Part shown: piece after piece, positions 7,498 to 18,311 of the stretch
How the letters are laid out: each line of letters opens with the position of its first letter
How positions within the stretch are numbered: position 1 is the first letter of the stretch
From: Polyangia bacterium
GTDB taxonomy: Bacteria > Myxococcota_A > Polyangia > Polyangiales > JAUICN01
Length of the DNA: 64,000 nucleotides
Direction: 5' to 3'
Assembly (NCBI GenBank): GCA_030427835.1
Contig: JAUICN010000004.1
Span: 241,413 to 305,412 of the forward strand
Notes under the pieces: generated by a model
What the model was told of the DNA's origin: nothing
Databases searched by the model: none
The model's input: the letters and a program-made list of their open reading frames with translations, nothing else
Position numbers and translations under genes: made by a program

Positions 7498-8181
7498 GTG
7501 TCCGCCGATACCCTCCAGAACCTGGCGCTCTTTTTGCCCGCCCTGTTTCTTTCCCTTTCCGTGCATGAGTTTGCCCACGCCTGGGCTGCCACACGCCTGG
7601 GGGACCCCACGCCAGCCGAACAGGGTAGGCTCACCCTCTCGCCCATGGCCCACCTGGATCCCATCGGTTCGTTGGCCTTTCCCATTCTTCTGCAAGTCAC
7701 CTCCGGTGGCTTCTTTGGCTGGGCCAAGCCGGTACAGTTTCGACCCCATCGGTTCAACCGTGACGTTTCCATTCGCACCGGCACCGCCCTGACCGCCGCC
7801 GCCGGGCCCGCGTCGAATCTTGTGTTGGCCCTTTTGTTTGCCGTGGTCACCCGCATTCTTGTGCAAACGGGGGTGGGCCATACGGGCAACGCCGCCCTGG
7901 CCATGATCTCCGAGTTTTGCAGCGTCATGGTGGGCCTCAACATTCTGCTCGCCGTATTCAACCTGTTCCCCTTGCCACCGCTGGATGGTAGTCACCTGTT
8001 GCCCGCGTCCATGGATTCCGCCAAGGCCTGGATGGAGCGCTACTCCATGATCCTGTTCATGGTGCTTTTCTTTGTTCCCTTACCTGGCCTGGGCGGCTCC
8101 CTTGGCTTCCTGGTCATCGGGCCCGTGGAGGCCTTGCTGAGCCACGGGATCTGGGCCATGGCCTTCGCCGGATTGCGATGA
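7498..8181 (+). CDS. site-2 protease family (M50) membrane metalloprotease
   Basis: 227-residue polytopic protein. The zinc site HEFAH (about residues 24-28) lies in the first helix, and the third-ligand region FNLFPLPPLDGSHLLP (about residues 155-170) matches the NPxPPLDGG/H block of M50 peptidases. Several hydrophobic helices follow. This is the short Rip/YwhC-like subgroup without a PDZ domain; substrates are unknown. The GTG at 7498, seven bases after the bcp stop, starts the conserved part (MSADTLQNLALFLPALFLS); the longer ATG ORF runs inside bcp. Such genes are often next to scpAB, as here. Confidence 0.88.
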   Translation: MSADTLQNLALFLPALFLSLSVHEFAHAWAATRLGDPTPAEQGRLTLSPMAHLDPIGSLAFPILLQVTSGGFFGWAKPVQFRPHRFNRDVSIRTGTALTAAAGPASNLVLALLFAVVTRILVQTGVGHTGNAALAMISEFCSVMVGLNILLAVFNLFPLPPLDGSHLLPASMDSAKAWMERYSMILFMVLFFVPLPGLGGSLGFLVIGPVEALLSHGIWAMAFAGLR

Positions 8182-8188
8182 CGTCCCC

Positions 8189-9279
8189 ATGAACGCACCC
8201 ACAACATCCGATCCCTCCCATGGATCCGAGCTCCCATCCGACGCCAGCCTATCGGACGCCAGCCCATCGGACGCCACCCCGTTGGACGCCACCCCATCGG
8301 TCCAGGATTCTGTGAGTCAGGGTTCCACGGCTCTGGATCGAAAGGACGCAGAAGCCGCTCTCACCCACAAACCCGGAGAAAACTTCCGCATCCAGTTGCC
8401 CGGCCTCCCTGGCAACGCCGAAGGGCCCCAGGCCGGGGGCACGGGGTTCGAAGGCCCGCTCGATCTGTTGCTTCACCTAATTCAGAAGCACGAGCTCAAC
8501 GTACTGGACTTGCCCATCTCGTTTGTGACCGAACGGTACCTGGAATACCTGGAGCTCATGGAGGAGCTCAACCTGGACATGGCCAGCGACTACCTGGTCA
8601 TGGCCGCCACCCTGGCCCACATCAAAAGCCGCATGCTGCTGCCCAAACCCCCTCCGGAGGAGGAGGAACCGGGCGAAGAACTGGACCCCCGCGAAGAGCT
8701 CATCCGCCGCCTATTGGAGTACCAAAAATACAAGGTCGCCGCAGAGGCCCTCAACATGCAGAGGGTGCGCGGTCGCGACGTATTCCTACGCGGCTCCGAT
8801 CCCGAACGCCCCACGGGCCCGGCTCCCCTTGCGGACGCCACCCTGTTTCAACTCATGGACGCCCTGTCGCGCATCATGGAGCGCACCCGGAACAAACAGG
8901 CGTTCGAGGTCTCCTCCGATCGCATCTCCATTCAGGATCGTATCCAGGAGATCACCGAACGCATTCGGGCCACCCAGCGCACCACCTTTGAGTCCCTCTT
9001 TGACCAGGGCTTCAGTCGTTACGACATTGTGATTACGTTCATGGCTATCCTTGAAATGGCCAAGTCCCGGTTGCTTCGCGTGTACCAGGCCAACCCCACC
9101 TCTGCCCTGTACCTGGAGTCGGCGGTGATGGCCGCAGGCGACCTGACACCCGAGGAAGACGACCCTGCACAGGGCTCCGTCGACGATGAGATGGAATCGG
9201 ACACTGCGGGTGTTGGTGAAAACGATTCCAGTGACGACGTGGGTGCCACCCATGCGGACGAAGAAAGCGACGCCATTCC

Positions 9280-9283
<4 letters not shown>
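8189..9283 (+). CDS. scpA: segregation and condensation protein A (kleisin of SMC complex)
   Basis: Kleisin that bridges SMC heads and ScpB in chromosome condensation. The conserved N-terminal block FEGPLDLLLHLIQKHELNV begins near residue 85, followed by the LNLDMASDYLVMAATLAHIKSRMLLP segment; the C-terminal winged-helix part (about 250-300) holds VITFMAILEMAKSRLLRVYQ. At 364 residues it is longer than the usual 240-270, because of a Ser/Asp-rich N-terminal leader with a 15-bp repeat and an acidic C-terminal tail. ATGA overlap with scpB. Confidence 0.95.
8236..8295 (+). repeat. 15-bp x4 tandem repeat in scpA N-terminus
   Basis: Four adjacent 15-bp units of the form atcggacgccagccc, with the last copy degenerate at its first bases. 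Encodes SDASLSDASPSDATPLDAT, outside the conserved ScpA domain. Confidence 0.85.
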
Positions 9284-10376
<1,093 letters not shown>

Positions 10377-10380
<4 letters not shown>

Positions 10381-11336
10381 ATTTTCAGGACCTGATTCTC
10401 ACCCTCCAACAGTTCTGGTCCGACCAGGGCTGCCTTTTGGTACAACCCTACGGATCTGAGGTCGGCGCCGGCACGTTCAATCCCAACACCTACCTGCGTG
10501 CCCTTGGGCCCGAGCCCTACCAGGTGGCCTACGTGGAGCCCTCCCGCCGCCCCACGGACGGCCGCTACGGCGACAACCCCAACCGTCTGCAACAGTTTCA
10601 CCAGTACCAGGTTATTCTCAAACCTTCTCCAACGAACCTCCAGGAGCTCTACCTGGACTCCCTGCGCGCCATTGGCACCACGCCGCAGGATCACGACGTG
10701 CGCTTCATCGAAGATGACTGGGAGTCTCCCACCCTGGGTGCCTGGGGGTTGGGTTGGCAGGTGTGGCTCGACGGCCTTGAGATCAGTCAATTCACCTACT
10801 TCCAGCAATGCGGTGGCATTGATTGCAAACCCGTCACCGGTGAACTTACCTATGGCCTTGAGCGCATCGCCATGTATTTGCAGAACGTGGACAACGTCTA
10901 CGATCTGAAGTGGTCCGACCGGGTGTCCTACGGCGAAATGGCCAAGCGCTCCGAATGGGAATGGAGCACCTACAACTTCGAACGGGCCGATGCCGAGCTG
11001 CACGTGCAGCATTTTCAACAGTACGAACAGCAGTGCCGCCAGTTGTTGGGCATGGAGAAAAACGCCAAGGGCCACTGGGCCCATGGGGAGCCCGATCCGT
11101 TGAAACGTTTGGTACTGCCCGCCTACGACTGCGTGGTGAAATGCAGCCACCTGTTTAATCTGCTCGATGCCCGGGGGGCCACCAGCGTCACCGAGCGCCA
11201 GGGCTACATCGGCCGGGTGCGTGCCATCGCCCGGGCCTGCGCCGAATCCTGGCTTTCCCAACGGGAGGCCATGGGCTTTCCCCTGCTCAAGGACGCTCCT
11301 CCTCCAACGGGTGACCCCAGGGAGGCGCGCCCATGA
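10377..11336 (+). CDS. glyQ: glycine--tRNA ligase, alpha subunit
   Basis: Catalytic subunit of the bacterial alpha2beta2 glycyl-tRNA synthetase. 319 residues, slightly longer than usual (about 300). Conserved start [18 protein letters not shown], class II motif 2 region [21 protein letters not shown], and [19 protein letters not shown]. The GTG start overlaps the scpB stop (GTGA) and the stop overlaps the glyS start, so synthesis of the two subunits is coupled to each other and to scpAB. Confidence 0.97.
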
Positions 11337-13513
11337 GCCACGGTTCAGAATCCCAGCCGCTGTTTGACCAGCTGCTGTTTGAGATCACCACCGAGGAGTT
11401 GCCCGCCGGACTTGCCCGGTCCGCCCTGGGTTCCATGGAAACCCTTGTCCGTGAACAGCTCGCCCAGGCCCGGGTGGCTCACGGTGCGGTGCACACCATG
11501 GGTACACCCCGTCGGTTGGCGGTACGGGTGTCCAACATCGCCACCCATCAGTCACGTCTAGAGGAGCGAAAAATGGGGCCACCCATCCAAGTTGCCCTGG
11601 ACGGGGAGGGCAAACCCACCCCCGCAGGTGCCGGGTTTGCCAAACGTTGTGGAATGGACCCCTCGTCGCTCATCCAAGTGGAGACCGACAAGGGCGTGTA
11701 CGTGGCCTGTGACGTGGTCATGGAGGGCAAGCCCACCCAGGAGATCCTCGGTGACGTTCTGGTGGAAGTCACCCGATCGATCCCGTTTCAAAAATCCATG
11801 CGTTGGGGCCACGTGGCGGTGCCTTTTGCCCGCCCCGTGTGCGGGTTTGTGGCCCTGTTGGATGACACCGTGATCCCCCTGCAATGGGCAGGTGTCACGT
11901 CCGGTCGCCAGACCACCGGTCACCGCTTTTTGGCACCGGGGCCTGTGGTCATCCCCCATGCCAACCAATACGAGGATTGCCTGCGCAAACACCATGTGGT
12001 GGTGGACGTGGGGGAGCGTGCGGCGCTCATGGACGCGCGCATGGAACAGGCATGCAAGGATGCGGGCGTCACCCTGGTGCCCGATGAAGCGCTCCGTGAG
12101 GAAACGCTTTTCCTCGCCGAGGAACCCTTTGCCCTGGTCGGAAGCTTTCGTCCTGAGTACCTGCAACTTCCGCCCACGCTCGTGGTTGCCGTCATGCGGG
12201 ATCACCAGAAGTACTTCGCCACCACAAAAAATGAGCACGTTGCCACCGAAGAAACGGCCCCCCTGGCCCCCCACTACGTCAACGTCGTGAACACCGCCCT
12301 TCGACCCGGGGACATCACCCGCGGAAACGATCGGGTGCTGGAAGCACGCCTACGGGATGCCCAGTTCTTCGTGGATGAGGATGTGCGCAAACCCCTTGTG
12401 GAACATGCGTCCCAGTTGGGTCGCGTGACCTTTCAGTCCAAGCTCGGCACCCTTCAGGACAAGGCGGATCGAATCGCGCACATCCTAGGCACCTGGGAGT
12501 TTGAACCCGCGATGCCCCCGGAAACCCTTCGCCTTGCGGCCCAGTGTTGCAAGGCCGACCTCATGAGCCTGACTGTGGGTGAGTTCCCGGAACTCCAGGG
12601 GCACATGGGTGCGTATCTTGTTGAACAGCAGAACGCACAGGGGGGCATGGACCCCCAGGTGGGGCAAGCCCTGGTGGAACACTACGCCCCCCGGTTTTCG
12701 GGCGATGCGCTCCCCACCACGGCACTTGGGCAGGCCCTGGCCGCCGCCGATCGTGTGGACACCCTGGTGGGGTGTTTCGCGGTAGGCCTCAGGCCCACCG
12801 GTTCTGCCGACCCCTTTGCCCTGCGACGGGCCATCCTGGGCCTTTGGCGCATTGCCACGGAAGGCTCCCAGTCGTTCTCCGTACGGGCCCTGTGCAAGGC
12901 CGCCCACGACGCCCACCGGTTGATCACCCAACGGCCTGCGACCCAGCAGGTCGCATCCAAGGGCGATGGAAAATCAAAGGGGCAGCTGGCTTCCTGGGAG
13001 GACACCTGGGCCCTGGTGGAAGCTTTTTTGGATTCCCGTTTGCGCGCCTACTACGGGGATCGGTTCGCGCCCGACATCATCGATGCGTGCCTGACCGCCG
13101 ACGCATGGGCGCAGCCCAAGGGGTTGCTGGCTCGCATGGAGGCGCTGACCGCATTTCGCGCAGGCCCCGGTGCAGAGAAACTCACCGTGGCCCACAAGCG
13201 GGCGTTCAATCTGACCAAGAAAAGCCATGTCGAAGACTACGACGAACAACTGCTCAAGGAGCCTGCAGAGGTGGCCCTGCAACAGGTCGTCACCCGGGTG
13301 GGGCGTACGGTAACCCAACAGGCGCAAGCGCTCGACTTTGCGGGGGCGCTCGACAGCCTCGCCAGGGAACTGAGCGGCCCGGTAGATGAGTTTTTCGAAC
13401 AAATTTTTGTCATGTCGGAGGATGAGGGCCTACGTCACGCGCGGCTGCAGCTGCTGCATCGCGTGGTGAACACCATCGGCCAGGTGGCGCGATTGGAACG
13501 TCTCGGCGGATGA
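11333..13513 (+). CDS. glyS: glycine--tRNA ligase, beta subunit
   Basis: tRNA-binding beta subunit of glycyl-tRNA synthetase, 726 residues (usual about 690-710). Recognisable blocks: [15 protein letters not shown] at the N-terminus, THRFLAPG-like [23 protein letters not shown], the HD-like [25 protein letters not shown], and [15 protein letters not shown] near residue 485. A small insertion ([16 protein letters not shown], about residues 540-555) is not typical. ATGA overlap with the following PPDK-like gene. Confidence 0.97.
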   Translation: MSHGSESQPLFDQLLFEITTEELPAGLARSALGSMETLVREQLAQARVAHGAVHTMGTPRRLAVRVSNIATHQSRLEERKMGPPIQVALDGEGKPTPAGAGFAKRCGMDPSSLIQVETDKGVYVACDVVMEGKPTQEILGDVLVEVTRSIPFQKSMRWGHVAVPFARPVCGFVALLDDTVIPLQWAGVTSGRQTTGHRFLAPGPVVIPHANQYEDCLRKHHVVVDVGERAALMDARMEQACKDAGVTLVPDEALREETLFLAEEPFALVGSFRPEYLQLPPTLVVAVMRDHQKYFATTKNEHVATEETAPLAPHYVNVVNTALRPGDITRGNDRVLEARLRDAQFFVDEDVRKPLVEHASQLGRVTFQSKLGTLQDKADRIAHILGTWEFEPAMPPETLRLAAQCCKADLMSLTVGEFPELQGHMGAYLVEQQNAQGGMDPQVGQALVEHYAPRFSGDALPTTALGQALAAADRVDTLVGCFAVGLRPTGSADPFALRRAILGLWRIATEGSQSFSVRALCKAAHDAHRLITQRPATQQVASKGDGKSKGQLASWEDTWALVEAFLDSRLRAYYGDRFAPDIIDACLTADAWAQPKGLLARMEALTAFRAGPGAEKLTVAHKRAFNLTKKSHVEDYDEQLLKEPAEVALQQVVTRVGRTVTQQAQALDFAGALDSLARELSGPVDEFFEQIFVMSEDEGLRHARLQLLHRVVNTIGQVARLERLGG

Positions 13514-15351
13514 CCGCGGATCCCACCCCATGGATTGTCCCGATCCACGGTGCTGACCTTTCCTCGGGCGCTGACCTTTCCTCGGGCGCCGACCTTTCCT
13601 CGGGCGCCGACCTTTCCTCGGGCGCCGACCTTTCCTCGGGCGCCGACCTTTCCTCGGGCGCAGAACGGTCCTGTGGCAACGGGAACCGTGGCGTCGGGGT
13701 GCAGCAGTTGGGCCAAAAAGCCATGGGCCTGCGCACCATGGTGGGCCTGGGCATCCCGGTACCTCCCGCGTTTGTCATCACGGTCCCCGCGTACCATGGG
13801 TGGTTGGCCAACGATCGGAAGTTCCCTCCAGGATTGCTTGGGGAGTTGGACCAGGCCATGGCCGCCCTACAACCGCTGACGGGAAAAACCTGGGGTGGGG
13901 CCCAGAACCCACTGCTCGTTTCCGTGCGGTCGGGCGCCGCTGAATCCATGCCCGGCATTCTTGACACGGTACTCAACCTGGGCGCGAACACCACCACGAT
14001 CGGGGGCCTTGCGGCAACCGGCAGTCGCCATTTTGCTCTGGATACCCTCCGCCGTTTCATGGAACTTCAAGCTGGGATAGTGCACCAGGTCCCGCGGGAT
14101 TTTTTCGAGCGACATCTGTTCCATGCCAAGCGCAAGGCCGGCAACCCGCAGATGGCCGACCACGAACTCCCCACGCAAGCGCTGGAGGAACTCATTCAGA
14201 CCTACGGGCAGGATCTTCGGACCGAACAGGGAGTGCAGCTCGAAGAGGAGCCACGCGCTCAGTTGCTCGCCGCCATCGAAGCCGTATGGCGTTCCTGGGA
14301 ATCTCCCCGTGCCCGTCGCTTTCGGGATCGGCGCAACATCGATCACGATCTGGGTACGGCCGTTACCGTGCAGGCCATGGTCTACGGCAATCGCAACGAC
14401 CGCAGTGGGTCTGGCGTGGCGTTCACACGGGATCCCAACACCGGGAGAAATCATATCTACGGGGAGTTCATGGCCTGTGCCCAGGGGGAAGACGTGGTGG
14501 GTGGGGCCCGTACCCCCGGGAGCCTTTGTGAAGCCACCCAGGATCGTCACCCGGACGTGGCCACGCTCGAGGCGCACCTTCCGGAAGTTTTCGCACAACT
14601 CGTGCACGTGTCGCGCCAGCTGGAACGGCACTTCGGCGCCGTCCAGGATGTGGAGTTCACCGTGGACGATGGGGCACTCCACATTCTTCAAACCCGCAAC
14701 GCCAAGTGTGCACTGCCCGCCCAAATCAAGGCCCTGCACGACATGGCGGAGGAAGGAATCCTCACCCGGGCCCAGGCGGTGGAACGCCTGCCTGACACGT
14801 CGGTGGCCCAGCTCACCCGGCGCGTGCTTCCCTCCCAGGAGGCACTTTTGGAACAGGGCGTCGCGCCCATCACCCTGGGGCTGGGTGCCGGGCCCGGTAT
14901 TGCAAGCGGTGTGCTCACCCTCACCGACGGGGACATCGCCCAGGCCACCGAGCAGGGAGTGCCCTACGTGGTGGTTCGGCAGGACACCCAACCCCAGGAT
15001 GTGGACAGCCTGCGGGGTGCAGCGGCGCTTGTCACCGTTTCTGGTGGCCTCACATCCCATGGCGCGGTGGTGGCGCGGGCCCTCGGTCTTGTGTGCGTGG
15101 TGGGTTGTAGGGGCCTCACCCTCCGGTCCTCAGGGGGGGAAGTCACCGCCTCCGTTTCCCGTGCCATCCATGGGCCGGACGACGCCACCGAACAGCCCCT
15201 GGTGGCTGGGCAATGGTGGACCGTGGACGGTCATCGGGGCTGCATCTACCCTGGGAAAATCGCCGCTGAACTCGCATTTCATCTGCCCGAACTCCAAACC
15301 CTGCTCGATTGGCGCGAGGAATTGGGTACAATGCCAGACGACCGTGCCTGA
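13510..15351 (+). CDS. PPDK-like protein: ATP-grasp and phospho-His domains, no PEP barrel
   Basis: 613 residues, versus about 870-890 for pyruvate phosphate dikinase. After a low-complexity leader with six ADLSSG repeats comes the nucleotide-binding ATP-grasp domain (KAMGLRTMVGLGIPVPPAFVI, VSVRSGAAESMPGILDTVLN, SGVAFTRDPNTG). The PPDK-specific helical connector follows (QTRNAKCALPAQIKALHDMAEEG), then the swivelling domain with the phosphorylatable His in GGLTSHGAVVARALG (about residue 515). The protein ends at the point where the C-terminal PEP/pyruvate-binding TIM barrel should begin, and the next frame is a kinase, not the barrel. ATP-dependent autophosphorylation on His is plausible, but the phosphate acceptor is unknown. 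Confidence 0.85.
   Translation: MTADPTPWIVPIHGADLSSGADLSSGADLSSGADLSSGADLSSGADLSSGAERSCGNGNRGVGVQQLGQKAMGLRTMVGLGIPVPPAFVITVPAYHGWLANDRKFPPGLLGELDQAMAALQPLTGKTWGGAQNPLLVSVRSGAAESMPGILDTVLNLGANTTTIGGLAATGSRHFALDTLRRFMELQAGIVHQVPRDFFERHLFHAKRKAGNPQMADHELPTQALEELIQTYGQDLRTEQGVQLEEEPRAQLLAAIEAVWRSWESPRARRFRDRRNIDHDLGTAVTVQAMVYGNRNDRSGSGVAFTRDPNTGRNHIYGEFMACAQGEDVVGGARTPGSLCEATQDRHPDVATLEAHLPEVFAQLVHVSRQLERHFGAVQDVEFTVDDGALHILQTRNAKCALPAQIKALHDMAEEGILTRAQAVERLPDTSVAQLTRRVLPSQEALLEQGVAPITLGLGAGPGIASGVLTLTDGDIAQATEQGVPYVVVRQDTQPQDVDSLRGAAALVTVSGGLTSHGAVVARALGLVCVVGCRGLTLRSSGGEVTASVSRAIHGPDDATEQPLVAGQWWTVDGHRGCIYPGKIAAELAFHLPELQTLLDWREELGTMPDDRA
13552..13659 (+). repeat. 18-bp x6 tandem repeat in PPDK-like leader
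   Basis: Six adjacent 18-bp units (gcYgacctttcctcgggc); units 1-2 have T and units 3-6 have C at the third base, and they are otherwise identical. Encodes (ADLSSG)6. Near-identity implies recent expansion. No spacers, so not CRISPR. Confidence 0.95.
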
Positions 15352-17020
15352 ACAGGATTCTGCCAAAGCTGAACATCTCCGTGTCGTTGGGAAGGCCCCA
15401 TCGGCTGCGCCCGCGGATCCGCTCATTGGGCGGGTGGTGGACGGGCGTTACAGCGTGGAGGGGATTCTCGGGGAGGGCGGCATGGGCCTTGTTTACCGGG
15501 CCCGACACACCGTGCTGAACAAGTTGTTGGCCGTCAAAGTGCTGCGCCCCGACGTGTCCGGCGACGAAGAAATCATGAAGCGGTTTCGCCAGGAAGCCCA
15601 GAGCGCCTCGGCGATCGGAAATCAGCACATCATCGACATCAGTGATTTTGGAACCTTGCCTGACGGTGCCACGTACTTCGTCATGGAGTACCTGGACGGT
15701 CAGGATCTGACCGGGGCCATCGAGGGGGGCGCCCTCAACGAGGGGCGGGCCATTCATATCATGGGTCAACTGTGCCGTGCCCTGGCCGCCGCCCACGAGG
15801 GGGGCATCGTGCACCGGGATCTCAAGCCCGACAACATCTTCCTCATCCACCGGGGTGACGATCAGGACTTCGTGAAAGTGCTGGATTTTGGCATTGCTAA
15901 GGTGGGCAGTGGCACCCAGAAGCTCACCAAGGCCGGGCAGGTGTTTGGAACCCCGCACTACATGTCGCCTGAACAGTGCGCGGGGCGGGGAATCGACCAC
16001 CGTACGGACATCTACGCCATGGGGGTCATTCTCTATGAGATGGTGTGTGGGCGTGTTCCCTTTGATGCCGACAACCTCATGGGCGTGCTTACCCAGCACA
16101 TGTACGAAAATCCCATCCCCCCAAGGGAGCTTCCCCCACCTGCTGCGTCGGTCTCTTCGGGCCTGGAAGCCGTCATCCTCAAGTGTTTGGCCAAGGCGCC
16201 GGAGGGGCGCTACGCCACCGCCAAGGAGATGCTCACCGATCTTCAGCAGGTGGCGCAGGGAGGCACCCCCGTGGCGGTCATGGAATCGGTGGAGCGCCAG
16301 TCGTTGGGAGGCGGAGATTCCGTCGGACAAGGGCCACCCTTCGGTCCGGGAAGGACAAGCACGACCGGAGCTTCCGACTCCACTGGATTTCCCAACCTCA
16401 GTGGGGATCCTCGCATGTCACTCACCATGGGCGATGGTACCGTCGCCCTTGCGCACCGTCGTCGGGGTTGGGTTTGGGGGCTGGTATTTGGCGGCGTGAT
16501 TGTATTGAGCGCCGCTGGGTTGTGGATGAATCGCGACGGCGCCGGTGGTGAGGAGGCCCCACTCACTCTCTCGCCTCAGGCGCAATCGGGGGAGGGCATC
16601 CCGCCCGAGGTCCCCGTATCTGACGTGGTGCCCGCACGCATCGAAGTAAAAACAGTTCCGGATCACGCTTCCATCTGGTCCGGCAGCGAACTGCTGGGCA
16701 ACGCTCCACTTGCTGTGCTTCGCCCCACCGGGGAGGAAAAACTCGAACTCACGTTGCGTATGGCCGGTTACAAGGAGCAGCCCGTGCAATTGTCGACCCT
16801 CACCGCAGACGAGGTGGTGATTACACTCGAAAAGAACGTGGTGATCACACCGTCACCCGCCACGGACCGATCCCAGCGACCACCTACGCGCAGAGTGACC
16901 CCCAGCAGGCCTACCCCTCGCCCAGGGACGGTCACCCCCACCCCCACCCCGGCACCCACCACGCGCCCCACCCCTAAACCCGCCCCAAGCCGCTCCGAAG
17001 TCCTGGATCCCTGGGGCTAA
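15344..17020 (+). CDS. Ser/Thr protein kinase with one PEGA repeat
   Basis: 558-residue membrane-anchored kinase with a complete catalytic domain (about residues 28-300): Gly-loop LGEGGMGLVYRAR, Lys in LAVKVLR, HRDLKPDN, DFGIAKVG and GTPHYMSPEQ. A linker leads to one membrane helix near residues 370-395 (WGLVFGGVIVLSAAGLWM), then a PEGA-like module (about 425-505) and a Pro/Thr-rich C-terminus. The start is taken as GTG at 15344, overlapping the PPDK-like gene by 8 nt, because no in-frame ATG lies upstream within a plausible distance; the very long ORF that begins at 14123 is the wrong frame of the PPDK-like gene. Coupling suggests the two products may cooperate. Confidence 0.92.
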   Translation: MPEQDSAKAEHLRVVGKAPSAAPADPLIGRVVDGRYSVEGILGEGGMGLVYRARHTVLNKLLAVKVLRPDVSGDEEIMKRFRQEAQSASAIGNQHIIDISDFGTLPDGATYFVMEYLDGQDLTGAIEGGALNEGRAIHIMGQLCRALAAAHEGGIVHRDLKPDNIFLIHRGDDQDFVKVLDFGIAKVGSGTQKLTKAGQVFGTPHYMSPEQCAGRGIDHRTDIYAMGVILYEMVCGRVPFDADNLMGVLTQHMYENPIPPRELPPPAASVSSGLEAVILKCLAKAPEGRYATAKEMLTDLQQVAQGGTPVAVMESVERQSLGGGDSVGQGPPFGPGRTSTTGASDSTGFPNLSGDPRMSLTMGDGTVALAHRRRGWVWGLVFGGVIVLSAAGLWMNRDGAGGEEAPLTLSPQAQSGEGIPPEVPVSDVVPARIEVKTVPDHASIWSGSELLGNAPLAVLRPTGEEKLELTLRMAGYKEQPVQLSTLTADEVVITLEKNVVITPSPATDRSQRPPTRRVTPSRPTPRPGTVTPTPTPAPTTRPTPKPAPSRSEVLDPWG

Positions 17021-17053
17021 CCACCTCTCCTCAAGTCTACAAATCCAACGATC

Positions 17054-17068
17054 GACCCAGGTTTGATT
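17054..17068 (-). repeat. REP-like motif, inverted copy downstream of RAYT
   Basis: On the minus strand reads aatcaaacctgggtc, one mismatch to the 4925 and 18198 copies. The 254-bp gap it sits in (17021-17274) otherwise shows no gene or clear terminator. Confidence 0.55.
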
Positions 17069-17274
17069 CGTAGCCGCTTTGCCAGAACGTGTTCTGAGAG
17101 TGGTTCAAACGTGATCGAGTAGCTCAGAGCGCGACGATCGGGTGGGGAGCTTGTAAACATCGCTCTTGAACCAGATGTACGAGGGGGACGTTTGCCCTTT
17201 TGTGGATTTTAGACGTACGGGTACGCGTCCACTGGGTCTGTAGACTGGGGTGGGTTTAATAGTCTGACAAGTAG

Positions 17275-18159
17275 CTAGGTGATGCAGACAGAAGAAAGGG
17301 CTCCGCAGTGTTTGGCCATCCACCAGGTGCCCGGTGGGAATCCTGCGATGGAACCGTCTTTCTGGAAACGTCGAAAGGCCATGCGGTAGGCGTGATGAAA
17401 GTCCCGCAGGCGTTGTTTAGCGCGCCGCCATGCAGATCGGCTTAGCGCAGCGAAGGCGGGTACCAAACTGCCAGGTTTTTCTTCAGTGGCTGGCCGATCG
17501 GTGAAGCGTGATCGAAGGACCTTTTTCATTCCTAGCGCAGGCCCAGTCAGTAGCAGCGTGCGTTCCTCAACCCGTTGATGCACTGCCGCCACAACGCCTT
17601 CTCTAGTCATGTGGGAGAGGCAGGGTGGGATCGTCAATCTCAGTTGTAAGGGTTTTTCATCCGGACGGGGTTTAAAGTAGACGTTGGGGCGTGTGATGCG
17701 GCTCTCGACAACCGTGCCCAGGTGCTCGGGCAGCGTGGAAACACCTTCCCATTGGTAGGAGCGCTTCACAAGCCTTGCTGTCACAGGATTGAGGGATACA
17801 TAGGCCATCTTGTCCAACACGGCCTCTGGAGTTTCCAACACTACCAGGTTGTAGGACCCGTTCTCAAATACGGATCCCCGTATCCCGCGATGGGCGATGA
17901 GGGCTCGTGAAACAAGCAGATTGAGCCGGTGCATAAAATCCGGGAGGTTGCCGAGCACATCCGTAAGAATCAGGTGGTAGTGATTGCTCATGACGATTGA
18001 CGCGTGGATATCCACCCCAAACATTCGTGCGCAAAGGGCGAGGGCGTAGAGGAAAATACGGTTCACGATGGGCGATGGAAGCAGGTAAAAGCGTCGATCC
18101 AAGCACCGTCGTGTGATCATGACAGTGGTTCCCGGTAATATTTGCCTTGGTAGTGTCAT
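17275..18159 (-). CDS. REP-associated tyrosine transposase (RAYT, IS200-like Y1 family)
   Basis: 294 residues. The HUH motif is visible in MSNHYHLILTD (about residues 57-67). The distal helix carries YVSLNPVTARLVKRSYQW (about 123-140), the family's Y(I/V)xLNPVxAxLV block. The C-terminal ~150 residues are a basic extension. These enzymes are single-strand-specific, act on REP palindromes and are not usually bounded by classical inverted repeats. No TnpB follows. The gene is flanked by copies of a 15-bp motif: inverted at 17054, direct at 18198 and 18227. ATG at 18159; an internal ATG 13 codons later is an alternative. Probably intact. Confidence 0.88.
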   Translation of the reverse strand: MTLPRQILPGTTVMITRRCLDRRFYLLPSPIVNRIFLYALALCARMFGVDIHASIVMSNHYHLILTDVLGNLPDFMHRLNLLVSRALIAHRGIRGSVFENGSYNLVVLETPEAVLDKMAYVSLNPVTARLVKRSYQWEGVSTLPEHLGTVVESRITRPNVYFKPRPDEKPLQLRLTIPPCLSHMTREGVVAAVHQRVEERTLLLTGPALGMKKVLRSRFTDRPATEEKPGSLVPAFAALSRSAWRRAKQRLRDFHHAYRMAFRRFQKDGSIAGFPPGTWWMAKHCGALSSVCIT

Positions 18160-18197
18160 GCCCGGTTATCGGTCAGACACCCTCGCCAGTTGCGTAA

Positions 18198-18212
18198 AAT
18201 CGAACCTGGGTC
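18198..18212 (+). repeat. REP-like motif, copy upstream of RAYT
   Basis: aatcgaacctgggtc, identical to 4925-4939, 38 bp upstream of the RAYT start codon, preceded by tgcgtaaa. Confidence 0.6.
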
Positions 18213-18226
18213 GGTTTTTTTGCCTG

Positions 18227-18241
18227 GTTCGAACCTGGGTT
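18227..18241 (+). repeat. REP-like motif, second copy upstream of RAYT
   Basis: gttcgaacctgggtt shares the core tcgaacctgggt with the copy 29 bp upstream; the two are separated by a T-rich spacer. Confidence 0.55.
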
Positions 18242-18311
18242 GATTTATTGGGGGGCCGGTACGGGGGTGGTTGCCCGTGGGTGGAGGCGACACTACGGTG
18301 GGTGCTTGGAA

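Noticed and set aside
13552..13659. CRISPR-like array
   Set aside because: Units are contiguous without spacers and in frame in a gene; no cas genes.
13867..15060. 397-aa minus-strand frame opposite the PPDK-like gene
   Set aside because: Antisense shadow caused by high GC; composition rich in Gly/His/Arg without motifs.
14123..15343. 965-aa reading frame that fuses a long N-terminal part to the second kinase
   Set aside because: The N-terminal part is the out-of-frame shadow of the PPDK-like gene; it shows no domain pattern, and the kinase begins normally near 15344.
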